This document shows, piece after piece, positions 16,874-26,569 of a stretch of 64,000 nucleotides of DNA. The stretch spans positions 1-64,000 of the forward strand of contig CAXBAF010000003.1 of the NCBI GenBank assembly GCA_963973795.1, read 5' to 3'. This stretch comes from UBA1926 sp002337215 (lineage in GTDB: Bacteria; Planctomycetota; Phycisphaerae; Phycisphaerales; UBA1924). The notes under the pieces were generated by a model. That model saw only the letters and a list, made by a program, of their open reading frames with translations, had not been told where the DNA came from and did no database searches. Every line of letters starts with the position of its first letter. Positions within the stretch are counted from its first letter, which is position 1. Made by a program: the position numbers and the translations under genes.

Positions 16874-19800
16874 TCAGCGGCGCACCGCAGAGACCGCCCC
16901 GGCCGGGGCCTTGAAATCCACCGCCGCGGATGGTTTCTCGCTGTTTTTCTCCCTGCCGACGCGTTCGATCTCGGCGTGTAGCCGGGACGCCAGCACATGG
17001 GCCGGGTCCTTCGCGAGGACGGCTTCGAGCTCACGCTTCGCCTCGGCGTTCCTGCCGAGCCCCGCGAGGCCGAGCGCCATCATGAGCCTGCAGTGCAGCT
17101 CGTTGCGGGCCGCAAGATCCGGCTCGAAGACAAGGAATTCGGGGAGCGAGACGGCGAAGTAATCGATCTCAGGGGTGTCGTTGAGATGCGCGTCGCCGTA
17201 CGCGACGAGCCGCTCGAATCGATCGGCGGCGTCGCGCTCGCGACCCAGCGCCCGCAAAGCAAGCCCCTGGTAATAGATCATCTCGGGCGGCTGATCGTTG
17301 TAGAACATCGCCGAGGTCGGCTCCGCGAGCCCCTGCGCGGCGCGTTCGAGGAACGCCTTTGCGTCGGCCTCGCGATCGAGCGCACGCAGCGCCACGCCCA
17401 TCAGCAGGTGGATGTCGTTCTCCTGGATGCCAGCGAGCTTGCCTTCGCCGAGCGAGTCTGGCCAGGGGTCGGTCTGCTGCAGCAACGCAAGCGCGTTCTT
17501 GGGCTGGTCGTCCGCGATCGCTTCCGCGGCGAGCGTCGTGATGGCATGGGTGAACTGCGCTGGCACCTTGCCCTCGCCCCCCTCCCACGGCTTGAAGTTG
17601 CGCGAGAGCAGCCGGTCGAGGGCTTCCTGCGACCGGCCGACGCGGTTGAGCAGCGTGATGCGTTCGAGCGCGAGGTCGTCGCGACGGTCGCACAGATCGC
17701 TGTGGATTTCGAGCCGATCGAGCCTTTCCCGCGGGTCGTGCCGCAGCCGCTTGGCGAGCTGATCGAGCTCAAAGAGAACACGGGCATCGGTCGTGTCGAT
17801 CGCGAATGCCCGCTCGTACGCCTCGAGCGCCGCGGCCCCGTCCCCCCGGATGTTGAACAACGCGAACCCGAGGTTCCGCTGCGGGGTCGCGAACTCCGGG
17901 TCGCGCTTCGCCGATTCAGTCCAGCACGCGATCGCCTCGTCGTGGCGACCCCGGTCGTAGAGCAGGTTCCCGAGCGCGAACGGCGCGGCCGCGTCGGCCG
18001 CGTTCCGCTCGATCGCGGTCCGCAGCACCGCGATATCCTCGAGCCGGTTCGGGAAGCACCGGTCGCGCGGCATCGATTCAGCGATCCGCAGCCGATCGTC
18101 GCATCCCTGGGTATCACCCATGCGCAGCAGCAGCGCCGAGAGGTGGTAATGCAGCATCGCCGCTGAATCAACGGCCGCGGGTGTCCGCTCGATCGCCCGA
18201 TCGAGCACGCCACGGGCGCGATCGGGCATGCCAGCGTGGACACAGTCGTGCGCGAGTTCGAGAACCGTCCGAGCCTCGTCGCGCGTCCGTTGATCGTAGG
18301 TCGTCCAGGGCTCTTCGCCCCGGGTTGTGAGCTCCCACAGCACGCCGAACGCGAACGGGTCTTTCTTGAGTTCGGCGCGGGCTGCCGCGATCGCCTCGGT
18401 GTCACGCCCCAGATCGAACAACGTCGCGATGCGCAGATGCACGGCCTGGTGATGATCAGCGTTGCGGGCGATGCAGCGGTCGAGCAGATCGAGCGCTCCC
18501 GTGAGCGACGCGTCGGTCGCCCCGGCGTTGACCAGCCTTCGCTCGACGCGGGCCAGTTCAAAGAACGCGTGCGACTGCTCGGCCTCGTTCCACGTCGCCT
18601 TCCAGAACGCCGCCCTCGCCTCCTCGTCGCGTCCCCGGTTCGCGAGCACGAGCCCCAGCCCGAGATGCGCCCTCCCGGTGACGGGATTGGGGTTGTGCCG
18701 GGTCAGGCGCTCGATCGCGGCGCGGAAGCACGCCTCGGCCTCTTGCGCAAGGCCGCGCCGGAACAGCATCTCGCCCAACGCCGTGTTGCACCGGCTGTCC
18801 CCCGGGTCGCGCCGCAGCGCTTCACGGAGGTAGGGCTCGGGGTCCCGCGTCGCGTGGCGGTACTGCTCGAGGTGCCGCGCCGCGAGGTAGAGCGACTCGC
18901 ACGAATCGAGTGTTTCGGGTGAGCCGATCTCACGGGCCGGCTCGGGGATGGGCTCGGCGGCGCCGGATGTCTGCCGGTACGACACGATGGTGTTGCTCTC
19001 ACGGTCGAGCAGAGCGACTTCCAGCGATGTGATCTCCGCGTCGCCGATCGGCGCGGCGAGTTCCTCGTGCTTCGCGGGCGTCCCGTCAAACGTCGTGCAG
19101 GCGACAACCTCGGCGCTGCCGTCGGCGTTATAGCGCCGGATCTCCAGCCGGCAGTCCGGCTGCTTCCCGGTGACATACCCGCGGGCGACCGCCGTCCGGC
19201 CTCCCGGGCCGTTCTCGTCGATGTCGAGACCCACGCACCCGTCCACGGTCGCGTCGCCGATCCGGCCCACGCCCTTGTAGGGCATGAAGTGCTGCGTGAA
19301 CGTCTTCTGCTCGCCCGGGAGGAGCCAGGTGAAATCGGGCTGGTTGTCGGTGTAGACGCCGCACATCAGCTCGATGTAGGGCCCGTCCTCATCAGTCAGG
19401 TGCCGATCCCACGATTTCCCGAAGCTCCCATGGCCCCACGTCCACTGCTTCTTGCCGGGGCTCACGTGCCGGTTGGCGACGTGCAGCAGCCCCGCGCCCT
19501 TGCCCCAGTCGTAGCTGCCCACGTAGTTGTAATCCGAGTGGTACGCCATGTACGAAGTGGGAACCGGGATGTTGCGGTACCGGCTGATGTCGGTCCCGGG
19601 GCTGTAATCGACCTTGTAGTACTCGCCCGTCGCGATCGGGAAATCGCTGACGTCGCGCTTGCCGTGGTCCATGACCGCGTGCACATCGGGCGGGAAGATC
19701 GACTGGTGGTTGTCGTCGGCAACGCACGCCGGGTTGGCCCACCACAGGAACGTCTGCGGGAGGTTCGTTCGGTTGTGCAGGCGCGCGTCGATCTCGAGAT

Positions 19801-20323
19801 AGGCCTTGCCGGGGCGGAGCCGCAGGCCGTGCGTGCCCCGCGTGCCGTTCATGCGGTCGATCTCGTGGCACCAGACGGTGACCGCACCGTCATCGTGGCG
19901 TTCGATCTCGCAGTCCACGGGGCCGTAGGTGTTGGGCCGGTGATGCTGCGGCCAGTTGAATTCGATGCCGCCCGAGATCCAGGGGCCCGCGAGCCCGACG
20001 AGCGCGGGCTTGATGACGCGGTTGTGGTAGACGAAGTGGTAATCGTTCGTCTTGTCGTACGCCATTTGGACCCGCCCGCCGAGCGCGGGGAGGATCATGA
20101 TCTTGAGATACTCGTTCTCGAGGATGACCGCGTCCCACTCGACGTCGCGCTTGGTGTCCTCGATCTGATCAACGACCGGGTAGGGGTAGACCGCGCCCGA
20201 GGAGCCCTGGTACACACGTTTCTCAAGGAACATCGGATTGCGATCGGGCTCGCCGATCCCGTACGTCGGGATGGTCACCGCTTCCCGTGTGACCCGTACC
20301 TGCTCAAACTGCTCGTGCGACAT
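16874..20323 (-). CDS. DUF5107-TPR protein
   Basis: 1149 residues and no signal peptide, so probably cytoplasmic. Residues about 35-340 match the DUF5107 type: a beta-rich, galactose-mutarotase-like segment (ILPALGGRVQMAYDKTN, GLAGPWISGGIEFNWPQHH, WWANPACVADDNHQSIFPPD). Residues about 470-1110 are a long run of tetratricopeptide-like helices (for example CNTALGEMLFRRGLAQEAEACFRAAI split over two helices, and AAPFALGNLLYDRGRHDEAIACW). DUF5107-TPR proteins recur in carbohydrate-utilisation loci; the biochemical role is not certain, and a glycoside-hydrolase-like or sugar-binding activity is possible. Divergent from the XylR-type regulator gene across 258 bases. AAGGAAAG precedes the start by about ten bases. 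Confidence 0.8.
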   Translation of the reverse strand: MSHEQFEQVRVTREAVTIPTYGIGEPDRNPMFLEKRVYQGSSGAVYPYPVVDQIEDTKRDVEWDAVILENEYLKIMILPALGGRVQMAYDKTNDYHFVYHNRVIKPALVGLAGPWISGGIEFNWPQHHRPNTYGPVDCEIERHDDGAVTVWCHEIDRMNGTRGTHGLRLRPGKAYLEIDARLHNRTNLPQTFLWWANPACVADDNHQSIFPPDVHAVMDHGKRDVSDFPIATGEYYKVDYSPGTDISRYRNIPVPTSYMAYHSDYNYVGSYDWGKGAGLLHVANRHVSPGKKQWTWGHGSFGKSWDRHLTDEDGPYIELMCGVYTDNQPDFTWLLPGEQKTFTQHFMPYKGVGRIGDATVDGCVGLDIDENGPGGRTAVARGYVTGKQPDCRLEIRRYNADGSAEVVACTTFDGTPAKHEELAAPIGDAEITSLEVALLDRESNTIVSYRQTSGAAEPIPEPAREIGSPETLDSCESLYLAARHLEQYRHATRDPEPYLREALRRDPGDSRCNTALGEMLFRRGLAQEAEACFRAAIERLTRHNPNPVTGRAHLGLGLVLANRGRDEEARAAFWKATWNEAEQSHAFFELARVERRLVNAGATDASLTGALDLLDRCIARNADHHQAVHLRIATLFDLGRDTEAIAAARAELKKDPFAFGVLWELTTRGEEPWTTYDQRTRDEARTVLELAHDCVHAGMPDRARGVLDRAIERTPAAVDSAAMLHYHLSALLLRMGDTQGCDDRLRIAESMPRDRCFPNRLEDIAVLRTAIERNAADAAAPFALGNLLYDRGRHDEAIACWTESAKRDPEFATPQRNLGFALFNIRGDGAAALEAYERAFAIDTTDARVLFELDQLAKRLRHDPRERLDRLEIHSDLCDRRDDLALERITLLNRVGRSQEALDRLLSRNFKPWEGGEGKVPAQFTHAITTLAAEAIADDQPKNALALLQQTDPWPDSLGEGKLAGIQENDIHLLMGVALRALDREADAKAFLERAAQGLAEPTSAMFYNDQPPEMIYYQGLALRALGRERDAADRFERLVAYGDAHLNDTPEIDYFAVSLPEFLVFEPDLAARNELHCRLMMALGLAGLGRNAEAKRELEAVLAKDPAHVLASRLHAEIERVGREKNSEKPSAAVDFKAPAGAVSAVRR

Positions 20324-20481
20324 CCGGTCTCACTTTCCTTGCGGCCCGTTTCGTCTCTCGCTCGGAATTGCCGCCACGGCGCGCGGCCGTGGAAGGCAAT
20401 ATGGGTTCGGGACGACGCCTCAATCGATGGACGTTGCCCTCACCAACCAGTATGCACTCGAAAACGGGGATGAGAACCCCT

Positions 20482-20513
20482 TTGTCCGGCACGTGCATTG
20501 CTTATCCTTGTCA
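20482..20513 (+). promoter_or_regulatory. Paired TTGTCM boxes upstream of the XylR-type gene
   Basis: TTTGTCCGGC (TTGTCC at 20482-20487) and CCTTGTCATTGGC (TTGTCA at 20508-20513) are 26 bases apart in the divergent region between the DUF5107 gene and the regulator gene. The second copy matches CTTGTCATTGCC at 25474-25485 closely. Possible autoregulatory site. Confidence 0.35.
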
Positions 20514-20581
20514 TTGGCGTTGATTGCTCGCGTGAGTTCTTTTCTCGCTCTGGTTTATCATGTAAATGTGATAGGGGAATC

Positions 20582-21838
20582 GTGGACGAAGTCCGTCGTC
20601 TCGAGTCAACGCCGATCAACCCAAACACCGTGCCTGCATTCGAACCAAAACGCGTGCTCCTCTGGATCGAGTCGTCCCGTGCGTACGGGCGCGGCTGTCT
20701 GCTGGGCATTGCGGACTACTGCCGCACGCACGAATCATGGAGGCTGATCCACTTCGAGCACGATCTGGAAAAGGCGTTCCCGCCGTTCCTCACCGAACTC
20801 AGATTCGACGGCATCATCGCCCGGTCCGAGAATCAGGAGATCGCCGATGCGCTCGGGGGTCTCGGCGTGCCGGTTGTCGATTTGCGAGGCGCGTTCCATC
20901 CCGCGAACGGGCAGATGATCGACACGGACGCGGCCGCGTGCGCAGAACTCGCGTTCGAGCACTTCTGGGAGCGCGGTCTGCGTTCGATGGCGTTCTGCGG
21001 CTACCACGGTGTGGACTGGTCGGACCGTCGCCAGAGCGCATTCGTCGCGTATTCCCGCGAACGCGGCATCGATCCGGTCATATTCGATTCCGACGCGCCG
21101 CGCTCGCACAAGGGCACCATCTGGAACGAGGCGCGCGGCGAACTCGAAGACCCCGGGCTCGTCGCCTGGCTTCGATCGCTGCCAAAGCCCGCGGCGATCC
21201 TCGCGGCGAATGATGTTCGGGGACGGCAGGTGCTCGCGGCATGCGCAGCCGATGGGATCGCGGTCCCCGAGCAGATCGCCGTGCTGGGCGTTGACAATGA
21301 CGAGGTGGTGTGCGAACTCGCCTACCCGCCGCTGAGCAGCATCGAACCCGACACGGCGGCGCTGGGGTACGCCGGCGCCAGCGCACTCGACCGTCTCATG
21401 AGCGGCGAGCAGCGTGTGGGGCACGGGGCAGCGGTCCGGCTTGTGCGCCCGACAGGGGTCATGACCCGGCTCTCGACCGACATCGCCGCGATCGACGATC
21501 TCGCGGTGGGCAAGGCCGTGAGCCTGATCCGCAAGGCGAACGGCAACATGTCGGGGGTGGAGGATCTCGCGGCGGCCGTGGGTGTGAGCAGGGCGACCCT
21601 CGAGCGGCGGTTCCGGGCGGCGCTGGGCCGATCGCCGAGGCAGGAGATCGATCGCGTGCGGCTCGACCGCGCGCGCACGCTCGTGCGACAGACGACCTAT
21701 CCGCTCCACCAGATCGCCGAACTCGTCGGCTACTCGAATTCATCCAGACTGCTCGACGCGTACCGAAGGCGATTCGGCGTGACGCCCGGCGCGGATCGGG
21801 ACAACGCGGACCCGCCCTATCGGAAGGTCGAGGTGTGA
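20582..21838 (+). CDS. XylR-type transcriptional regulator (periplasmic-binding-like sensor + AraC HTH)
   Basis: A GTG start at 20582 with AGGGGA just upstream gives 418 residues and begins close to the conserved domain; the frame is open 28 codons earlier without a ribosome site. Residues about 25-285 are a LacI-like ligand-binding fold (VLLWIESSRAYGRGCLLGI, VAVLGVDNDEVVCELAYPPL-type phrase, SIEPDT). Residues about 320-410 are an AraC/XylS DNA-binding domain (LAAAVGVSRATLERRFRAALG, IAELVGYSNSSRLLDAYRRR). XylR-type proteins sense a sugar and usually activate sugar-use genes through direct-repeat sites. The surrounding sulfatase/GH genes are natural targets, and repeated TTGTCA boxes nearby are candidate sites. 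Confidence 0.88.
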   Translation: MDEVRRLESTPINPNTVPAFEPKRVLLWIESSRAYGRGCLLGIADYCRTHESWRLIHFEHDLEKAFPPFLTELRFDGIIARSENQEIADALGGLGVPVVDLRGAFHPANGQMIDTDAAACAELAFEHFWERGLRSMAFCGYHGVDWSDRRQSAFVAYSRERGIDPVIFDSDAPRSHKGTIWNEARGELEDPGLVAWLRSLPKPAAILAANDVRGRQVLAACAADGIAVPEQIAVLGVDNDEVVCELAYPPLSSIEPDTAALGYAGASALDRLMSGEQRVGHGAAVRLVRPTGVMTRLSTDIAAIDDLAVGKAVSLIRKANGNMSGVEDLAAAVGVSRATLERRFRAALGRSPRQEIDRVRLDRARTLVRQTTYPLHQIAELVGYSNSSRLLDAYRRRFGVTPGADRDNADPPYRKVEV

Positions 21839-22044
21839 TCGACCGCTGTGCAAAGAAGGGCAACGTGTCGGGCTTTGCCCGCCAAGAAAGCCTTCTGAGT
21901 GTGTCTTTTCTGCCTGCTTGATGATAAAGAATAGCACCGCCGTAGTAATCCATGGGTGCGATCCGATCTCGCCCGGGCACGCTGTCTCGGTACAGTGGCG
22001 ATGAATCTTTCGCGCGAAGTCTCCTTGTCTGAATAGGAACCAGC

Positions 22045-25000
22045 ATGTCGTTCACTCGCCTCTACGCGGTCTCCGCTGCGGTCTGTCTTGCTCTTCTTGC
22101 CCCTCTTTCAGTGGCCGCGCCAGACGACGTAATCACGATCAGCGGCACATGGTCGCTCGCCCTCGATCCCGACGATGCGGGGCGAGGCGTGCTCGAATCT
22201 GGAATGGGCCAGCGGGGCGATGTCTGGCTCCCCGGCTCGATCCAGCAGCAGGGGTATGGAGACACGCCGACCGCCGAATCGCCGTGGATCGGCAACACCC
22301 GCGAGCGTGAGTGGTCGCGCCCCGAGTACGACCCCTATCGCGATGACGAGAACTTCAAGATGCCGTTCTGGCTCCAGCCCGAGCGGGTCTACGTCGGGGC
22401 GGCGTGGTACGAGCGCACGATCGAGATCCCCAAGAAATGGACGGGCCGGCGCGTGTCGGTCTCCCTCGAACGCGTCCACTGGGTCAGCGAAGCGTGGCTG
22501 GACGGCGAACCGCTCGGCGTGCGCGAGAGCCTGAGCACGCCGCACATCTATGACCTCGGCGTGGTCGGCGATGGCGACGGCGAGGTCGCGCCGAGCGCGC
22601 ACACGTTGACACTCAAGATCGACAACCGGATGGCGTACGGCGTGGGTGTGAACGCGCACAGCATGACCGACCACACGCAATCGAACTGGAACGGCGTGAT
22701 CGGCGCGATGGAACTCCGCGCGGATCCGGCCGTCACGGTCGCGCGTGTGCACGTGACCCCGGACGCGTCGGCGCGGTCGGCGAGCGTGCTCGTCACTATC
22801 GCCAACGCCGCCGATCGTGCGCACACCGTCGAACTCTCGTTGGGGGCCGAGTCCGAAGGCGTGCCGGCGGTTTCGGCGTCCCGATCGGTGGCCGTCGCCG
22901 GGCGCAGCGAGCGCATGGTCCGTGTCGAGATGGACCTGGGCGAGGACGCGGCGCTCTGGAACGAGTTCGATCCCAAGGTGTACACGCTGCATACCTCGAT
23001 CGAGGGCGAGTCGGGCGCGGATCATGCGTCGACGGACTTCGGGTTGCGTGACATCGGCACGACCAGCGGTCGGATCACGGTCAACGGCACACCGGTCTTT
23101 CTTCGTGGCACGCTCGATTGCGCGATCTATCCCCTGACGGGGTACGCCCCGATGGACACACCGGCGTGGGAGCGGGTCTTCACACGGGTGAAGGAATTCG
23201 GGCTCAACCACGTGCGGTATCACTCGTGGTGCCCGCCCCGCGCAGCGTTCGAGGCGGCGGACAAGATCGGCGTGTATCTGCAGGTCGAGGGGCCTTTCTG
23301 GGTGAACCAGGGGACAGAACTGGGGCGTGGAAGACCGATCGACGGGTACGTCTACGAAGAGACCGACCGGATCCTGGCGGAGTACGGGAACCACCCCTCG
23401 TTCGTGATGATGGCGTACGGCAACGAGCCGAGCGGCCCGGGGCGGGGCGGGGTCTACCTCACCGAATGGGTCGAGCGGTACAAAGCGCAGGACCCGCGCC
23501 GGCTCTACACCAGCGCGTCGGGCTGGCCTTTGATCGACGCGAGCGAGTACCACGTGGGGTACCAGCCGCGCATCCAGCGGTGGGGTGAGGAACTCGACAG
23601 CACGATCAACAGCCAGCCCCCGGCGACGGAGCGGGACTACACGGCCTTCATCGAGCAGTACAGCGTCCCGGTCGTGGCGCACGAAACGGGGCAGTGGTGC
23701 GTCTTCCCCGATTTCGCGGAGATGTCGAAGTACACCGGGGTGCTCAAGCCGAAGAACTTCGAGATCTTCCGGGACATCCTCGCGAAGAACGGGCAGGCCG
23801 AGATGGCCGAGCGATTCCTGATGGACTCCGGCGCGCTGCAGGTGATGTGCTACAAGGAAGAGATCGAGGCGGCGTTGCGGACGCCGGGCTTCGGCGGGTT
23901 CCAGCTGCTGGATATCCACGATTTCCCGGGGCAGGGGACGGCGCTCGTGGGGGTGCTCGATCCGTTCTGGGATCCGAAGCCGTACGTCGATGCCGAGCAG
24001 TTCCGCTCGTTTAACGGGCCCGTGGTGCCGCTCGCCCGGCTCCCGAAGCGGGTTTTCGAATCCGCGGAGACCTTCTCGGCGCAGATCGAACTCGCCCAGT
24101 TCGGCGCGAGCGACCTCGGCGACGCGGAGGTGTCATGGACGCTGAGTGCGGAAACGGGCCGGGAACTCGGGTCGGGGGCGTTCCGCCCCGGGGATCTGGA
24201 CACGGGGGCGTTGCACGACGTGGGCCGGATCGAATTGCCGATCTCGGTCGATGAGCCGACGCGGGCGACGCTGCGGGTCGAGGTTGAGGATGCCGACGCG
24301 GCGAACGCGTGGGACATCTGGGTGTACCCCAAGGCCGACGCGGCGGCGGTTCCCGAGGGCGTGCGTGTCGTGCGCGCGCTCGACGACGACGCGGAGGACT
24401 ATCTGAACGACGGCGGGACCGTGCTGCTGATGGCGGACGGCCGATCGGTCGACGGGGGTGTCGCGTTCGGTTTCTCGCCCGCGTTCTGGAACACGGCGTG
24501 GACGGACGGGCAGGCGCCCCACACGCTGGGGATCACGGTCGATCCGTCGCACCCGGTCTTCGCGTCCTTCCCGACGGCGAGCCACACCGATTGGCAGTGG
24601 TGGGACCTGATCGGCTGGCCTGGCGCGCGCGCCGGGGCGATGGTCATCGACGCGTTGCCCCGAGGCATCGAGCCGGTGGTCCGACCGATCGACACGTGGT
24701 TCCGGTCGCGTCGCCTGGCGTCGATGTTCGAGTGTCGGGTGGGATCGGGCAAGCTCTTTGTCACGACCATGGATCTGGACACGGATCTCGAAGGCCGGCT
24801 CGCCGCACGCCAGCTGCGGGAAGGGGTCATGGCGTACCTCGGGTCCGACGCGTTCGAACCGGCTGTCGAGGTCGAACCGGACCTGATCCGCGGGCTGTTC
24901 CGGGAGCCCTCGCTCGAGCAGCGGATGGGGGCGCGTGTCCACGGCGCGAGCAGCGCCGAGACGGGGTACGGCGCCGAGCTCGCGATGGACGGTGACCCCG

Positions 25001-25335
25001 GGACCATGTGGCATTCGGCGTGGAGCGATCCATCGGCCTCGCATCCCCACTCGATCACCGTGTCGATGATCGACCCGGTGGAGCTCACGGGGATCACCTA
25101 TCAGGCCCGCCAGTCCGGCCCGAACGGGATGATCGACCGGTACGAGGTGCACGTGAGCGACGATGGCGCGTCGTGGGCCCTCGCCGCGAGCGGGCGGTTC
25201 ACGGATTCGCGGGCGCCGCAGGCCGTGAGTTTCGGCGAGGCGCGACGCGCCCGGTTTGTCCGCCTGACGAGCCTGAGCAGTCTGGGGGGCGGGCGGTACG
25301 CGTCGGTCGCCGAGATCGGGCTGCGGGTCCGCTGA
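22045..25335 (+). CDS. Secreted glycoside hydrolase family 2 enzyme with discoidin domain (paralogue)
   Basis: 1096 residues with a signal peptide (about 1-24, LALLAPLSVAA). The layout matches the 11439-14759 gene: sugar-binding jelly roll beginning ISGTWSLALDPDDAG, Ig-like domain, TIM barrel with acid/base Glu461 in YGNEPSG and nucleophile Glu547 in VAHETGQW, a C-terminal region with SHTDWQWWDL, and a discoidin domain (about 950-1096) ending VAEIGLRV. Both paralogues use the phrase 'CAIYPxTGYxP'-like and 'LNHxRxHSWCPPxAAF', showing recent common descent. Probably an exo-glycosidase of the beta-galactosidase type on a polymer bound through its discoidin domain. It follows the regulator gene by about 200 bases. 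Confidence 0.9.
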   Translation: MSFTRLYAVSAAVCLALLAPLSVAAPDDVITISGTWSLALDPDDAGRGVLESGMGQRGDVWLPGSIQQQGYGDTPTAESPWIGNTREREWSRPEYDPYRDDENFKMPFWLQPERVYVGAAWYERTIEIPKKWTGRRVSVSLERVHWVSEAWLDGEPLGVRESLSTPHIYDLGVVGDGDGEVAPSAHTLTLKIDNRMAYGVGVNAHSMTDHTQSNWNGVIGAMELRADPAVTVARVHVTPDASARSASVLVTIANAADRAHTVELSLGAESEGVPAVSASRSVAVAGRSERMVRVEMDLGEDAALWNEFDPKVYTLHTSIEGESGADHASTDFGLRDIGTTSGRITVNGTPVFLRGTLDCAIYPLTGYAPMDTPAWERVFTRVKEFGLNHVRYHSWCPPRAAFEAADKIGVYLQVEGPFWVNQGTELGRGRPIDGYVYEETDRILAEYGNHPSFVMMAYGNEPSGPGRGGVYLTEWVERYKAQDPRRLYTSASGWPLIDASEYHVGYQPRIQRWGEELDSTINSQPPATERDYTAFIEQYSVPVVAHETGQWCVFPDFAEMSKYTGVLKPKNFEIFRDILAKNGQAEMAERFLMDSGALQVMCYKEEIEAALRTPGFGGFQLLDIHDFPGQGTALVGVLDPFWDPKPYVDAEQFRSFNGPVVPLARLPKRVFESAETFSAQIELAQFGASDLGDAEVSWTLSAETGRELGSGAFRPGDLDTGALHDVGRIELPISVDEPTRATLRVEVEDADAANAWDIWVYPKADAAAVPEGVRVVRALDDDAEDYLNDGGTVLLMADGRSVDGGVAFGFSPAFWNTAWTDGQAPHTLGITVDPSHPVFASFPTASHTDWQWWDLIGWPGARAGAMVIDALPRGIEPVVRPIDTWFRSRRLASMFECRVGSGKLFVTTMDLDTDLEGRLAARQLREGVMAYLGSDAFEPAVEVEPDLIRGLFREPSLEQRMGARVHGASSAETGYGAELAMDGDPGTMWHSAWSDPSASHPHSITVSMIDPVELTGITYQARQSGPNGMIDRYEVHVSDDGASWALAASGRFTDSRAPQAVSFGEARRARFVRLTSLSSLGGGRYASVAEIGLRVR

Positions 25336-25474
25336 ACTGTTCGTCCCACACGCGAGGATGGACGGGTCGGGTGCCCCTGATGGCGAGCGGTTTGGTCGGC
25401 GGCGAGGGGGCTTCGGGCGTCGCTGGTTGCCCGTTTTTGGCCTCTCGGTGTCGGTTTAAAGCGCTCAACGCGGC

Positions 25475-25507
25475 TTGTCATTGCCAGTTGGCCGCTCTCG
25501 TTTGTCA
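25475..25507 (+). promoter_or_regulatory. Paired TTGTCA boxes upstream of the pseudopilin/GH30 pair
   Basis: CTTGTCATTGCC (TTGTCA at 25475-25480) and TTTGTCAGCGATGCGG (TTGTCA at 25502-25507) are 27 bases apart, 76-108 bases before the start at 25583. The second copy resembles TTTGTCAGCGCCACTGCGG at 8376-8394. No matching -10 lies 17 bases downstream, so these are unlikely to be plain -35 boxes. Confidence 0.35.
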
Positions 25508-25582
25508 GCGATGCGGTTTTCTCCGGTGTGTCGCCGATATCGATGTTGTTGTGATTTCCTCCTGCTGGTAGCGTTGACTGTG

Positions 25583-26560
25583 ATGAACAGATCCACCCAA
25601 GACCGCCGAACTGTTCCGGGCAACTGCCCGGCTTTCACACTCATCGAGTTGCTGGTCGTCATCGCGATCATCGCGTTGCTGATCGGGATCTTGTTGCCGA
25701 CACTCGGGCGTGCTCGAGCGACGGCGTGGAAGGTCGTGAGCCTGTCGAACATGCGGCAGCTCGGCCTCGCCACGGCGATGTACTCGAACGACGAGAAGGA
25801 CTATCTCCCGAGCCCGGGATATCAGACGAGTAATGGTCGGCCGCTCAGCAGCTGGGTGTTCGACAACTTCCACTCGTGGACGTTCTCTGAGAACAGGACG
25901 AGCGGGTATGTCAACCTTCCCCAGGCGCTGCAGGACGATCTCTGGCAGAAGCACGCGACCGGTCAGCTGTGGACCTACCTCGGTGGTCAGCGGAACGTCT
26001 ACAACGAGGGCATCGCGGATATCTTCCGCTCGCCCGCGGACCACGACCCGTACAACGAGACGACGCGGTCGCCCGTCGAGGAGCTGACGAGCTATGTCGC
26101 CAACGGCGCGCTGCAGGGCCTCGTGGCACCGCCGACTTCGATAACGAACCAGGGCGTCTGGCCTTCACGCTACCGCGTTGATCAGCTCCAGTACAGCGAC
26201 AGCATCTTCCTCTGGGAGGGTGCATGGCCCCGGGACGGCGTGCGGAACGTGCTGTGGGTTTCGCCTTCCGGCTGGGGCGGCGAGGCCGGCGTCCAGTGGT
26301 ATGGATCGTGGGGCAGCAACACCGCCCGGATCGACGGCTCAGGGTCGTGGGTCGATGGACGCGGGCAAGAAGCGTGGATCAGCGAGAGCAATCCGCTCGT
26401 GGTCGAGCGCGACCAGGAGGGTGGGCTCGGCACGCTTGGCGAGTGGCACCGCGAGATCTACGACGCGTATCAGAGCCCGCCGCAGGATGGCCGTTGGCCC
26501 CGCAACCCGCTCTACTGCACACCGAACGACAGGCTTCCTGTTCAGCAGGCTTGGGAGTAA
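25583..26560 (+). CDS. Pseudopilin-like protein with prepilin N-terminal methylation site
   Basis: The ATG at 25583 (MNRSTQDRR) gives 325 residues. The N terminus is a type IV prepilin signal: a basic leader, then FTLIELLVVIAIIALLIG with the Glu at +5, cleaved by prepilin peptidase. The downstream soluble part (LSNMRQLGLATAMYSNDEKDY, then a Trp/Gly/Tyr-rich domain) is the type seen in large numbers in Planctomycetes as 'type II secretion system protein'/DUF1559-like. It sits nine bases before the GH30 gene, so they are cotranscribed. It may help assemble or export surface enzymes; this is inference. A Trp-rich segment near residues 205-255 could bind carbohydrate. Confidence 0.85.
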   Translation: MNRSTQDRRTVPGNCPAFTLIELLVVIAIIALLIGILLPTLGRARATAWKVVSLSNMRQLGLATAMYSNDEKDYLPSPGYQTSNGRPLSSWVFDNFHSWTFSENRTSGYVNLPQALQDDLWQKHATGQLWTYLGGQRNVYNEGIADIFRSPADHDPYNETTRSPVEELTSYVANGALQGLVAPPTSITNQGVWPSRYRVDQLQYSDSIFLWEGAWPRDGVRNVLWVSPSGWGGEAGVQWYGSWGSNTARIDGSGSWVDGRGQEAWISESNPLVVERDQEGGLGTLGEWHREIYDAYQSPPQDGRWPRNPLYCTPNDRLPVQQAWE

Positions 26561-26569
26561 GACCGCGAG

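Noticed and set aside
22108..23919. 603-codon minus-strand frame opposite the second GH2 gene
   Set aside because: Same kind of GC shadow, Arg/His-rich, no domain and no start signal.
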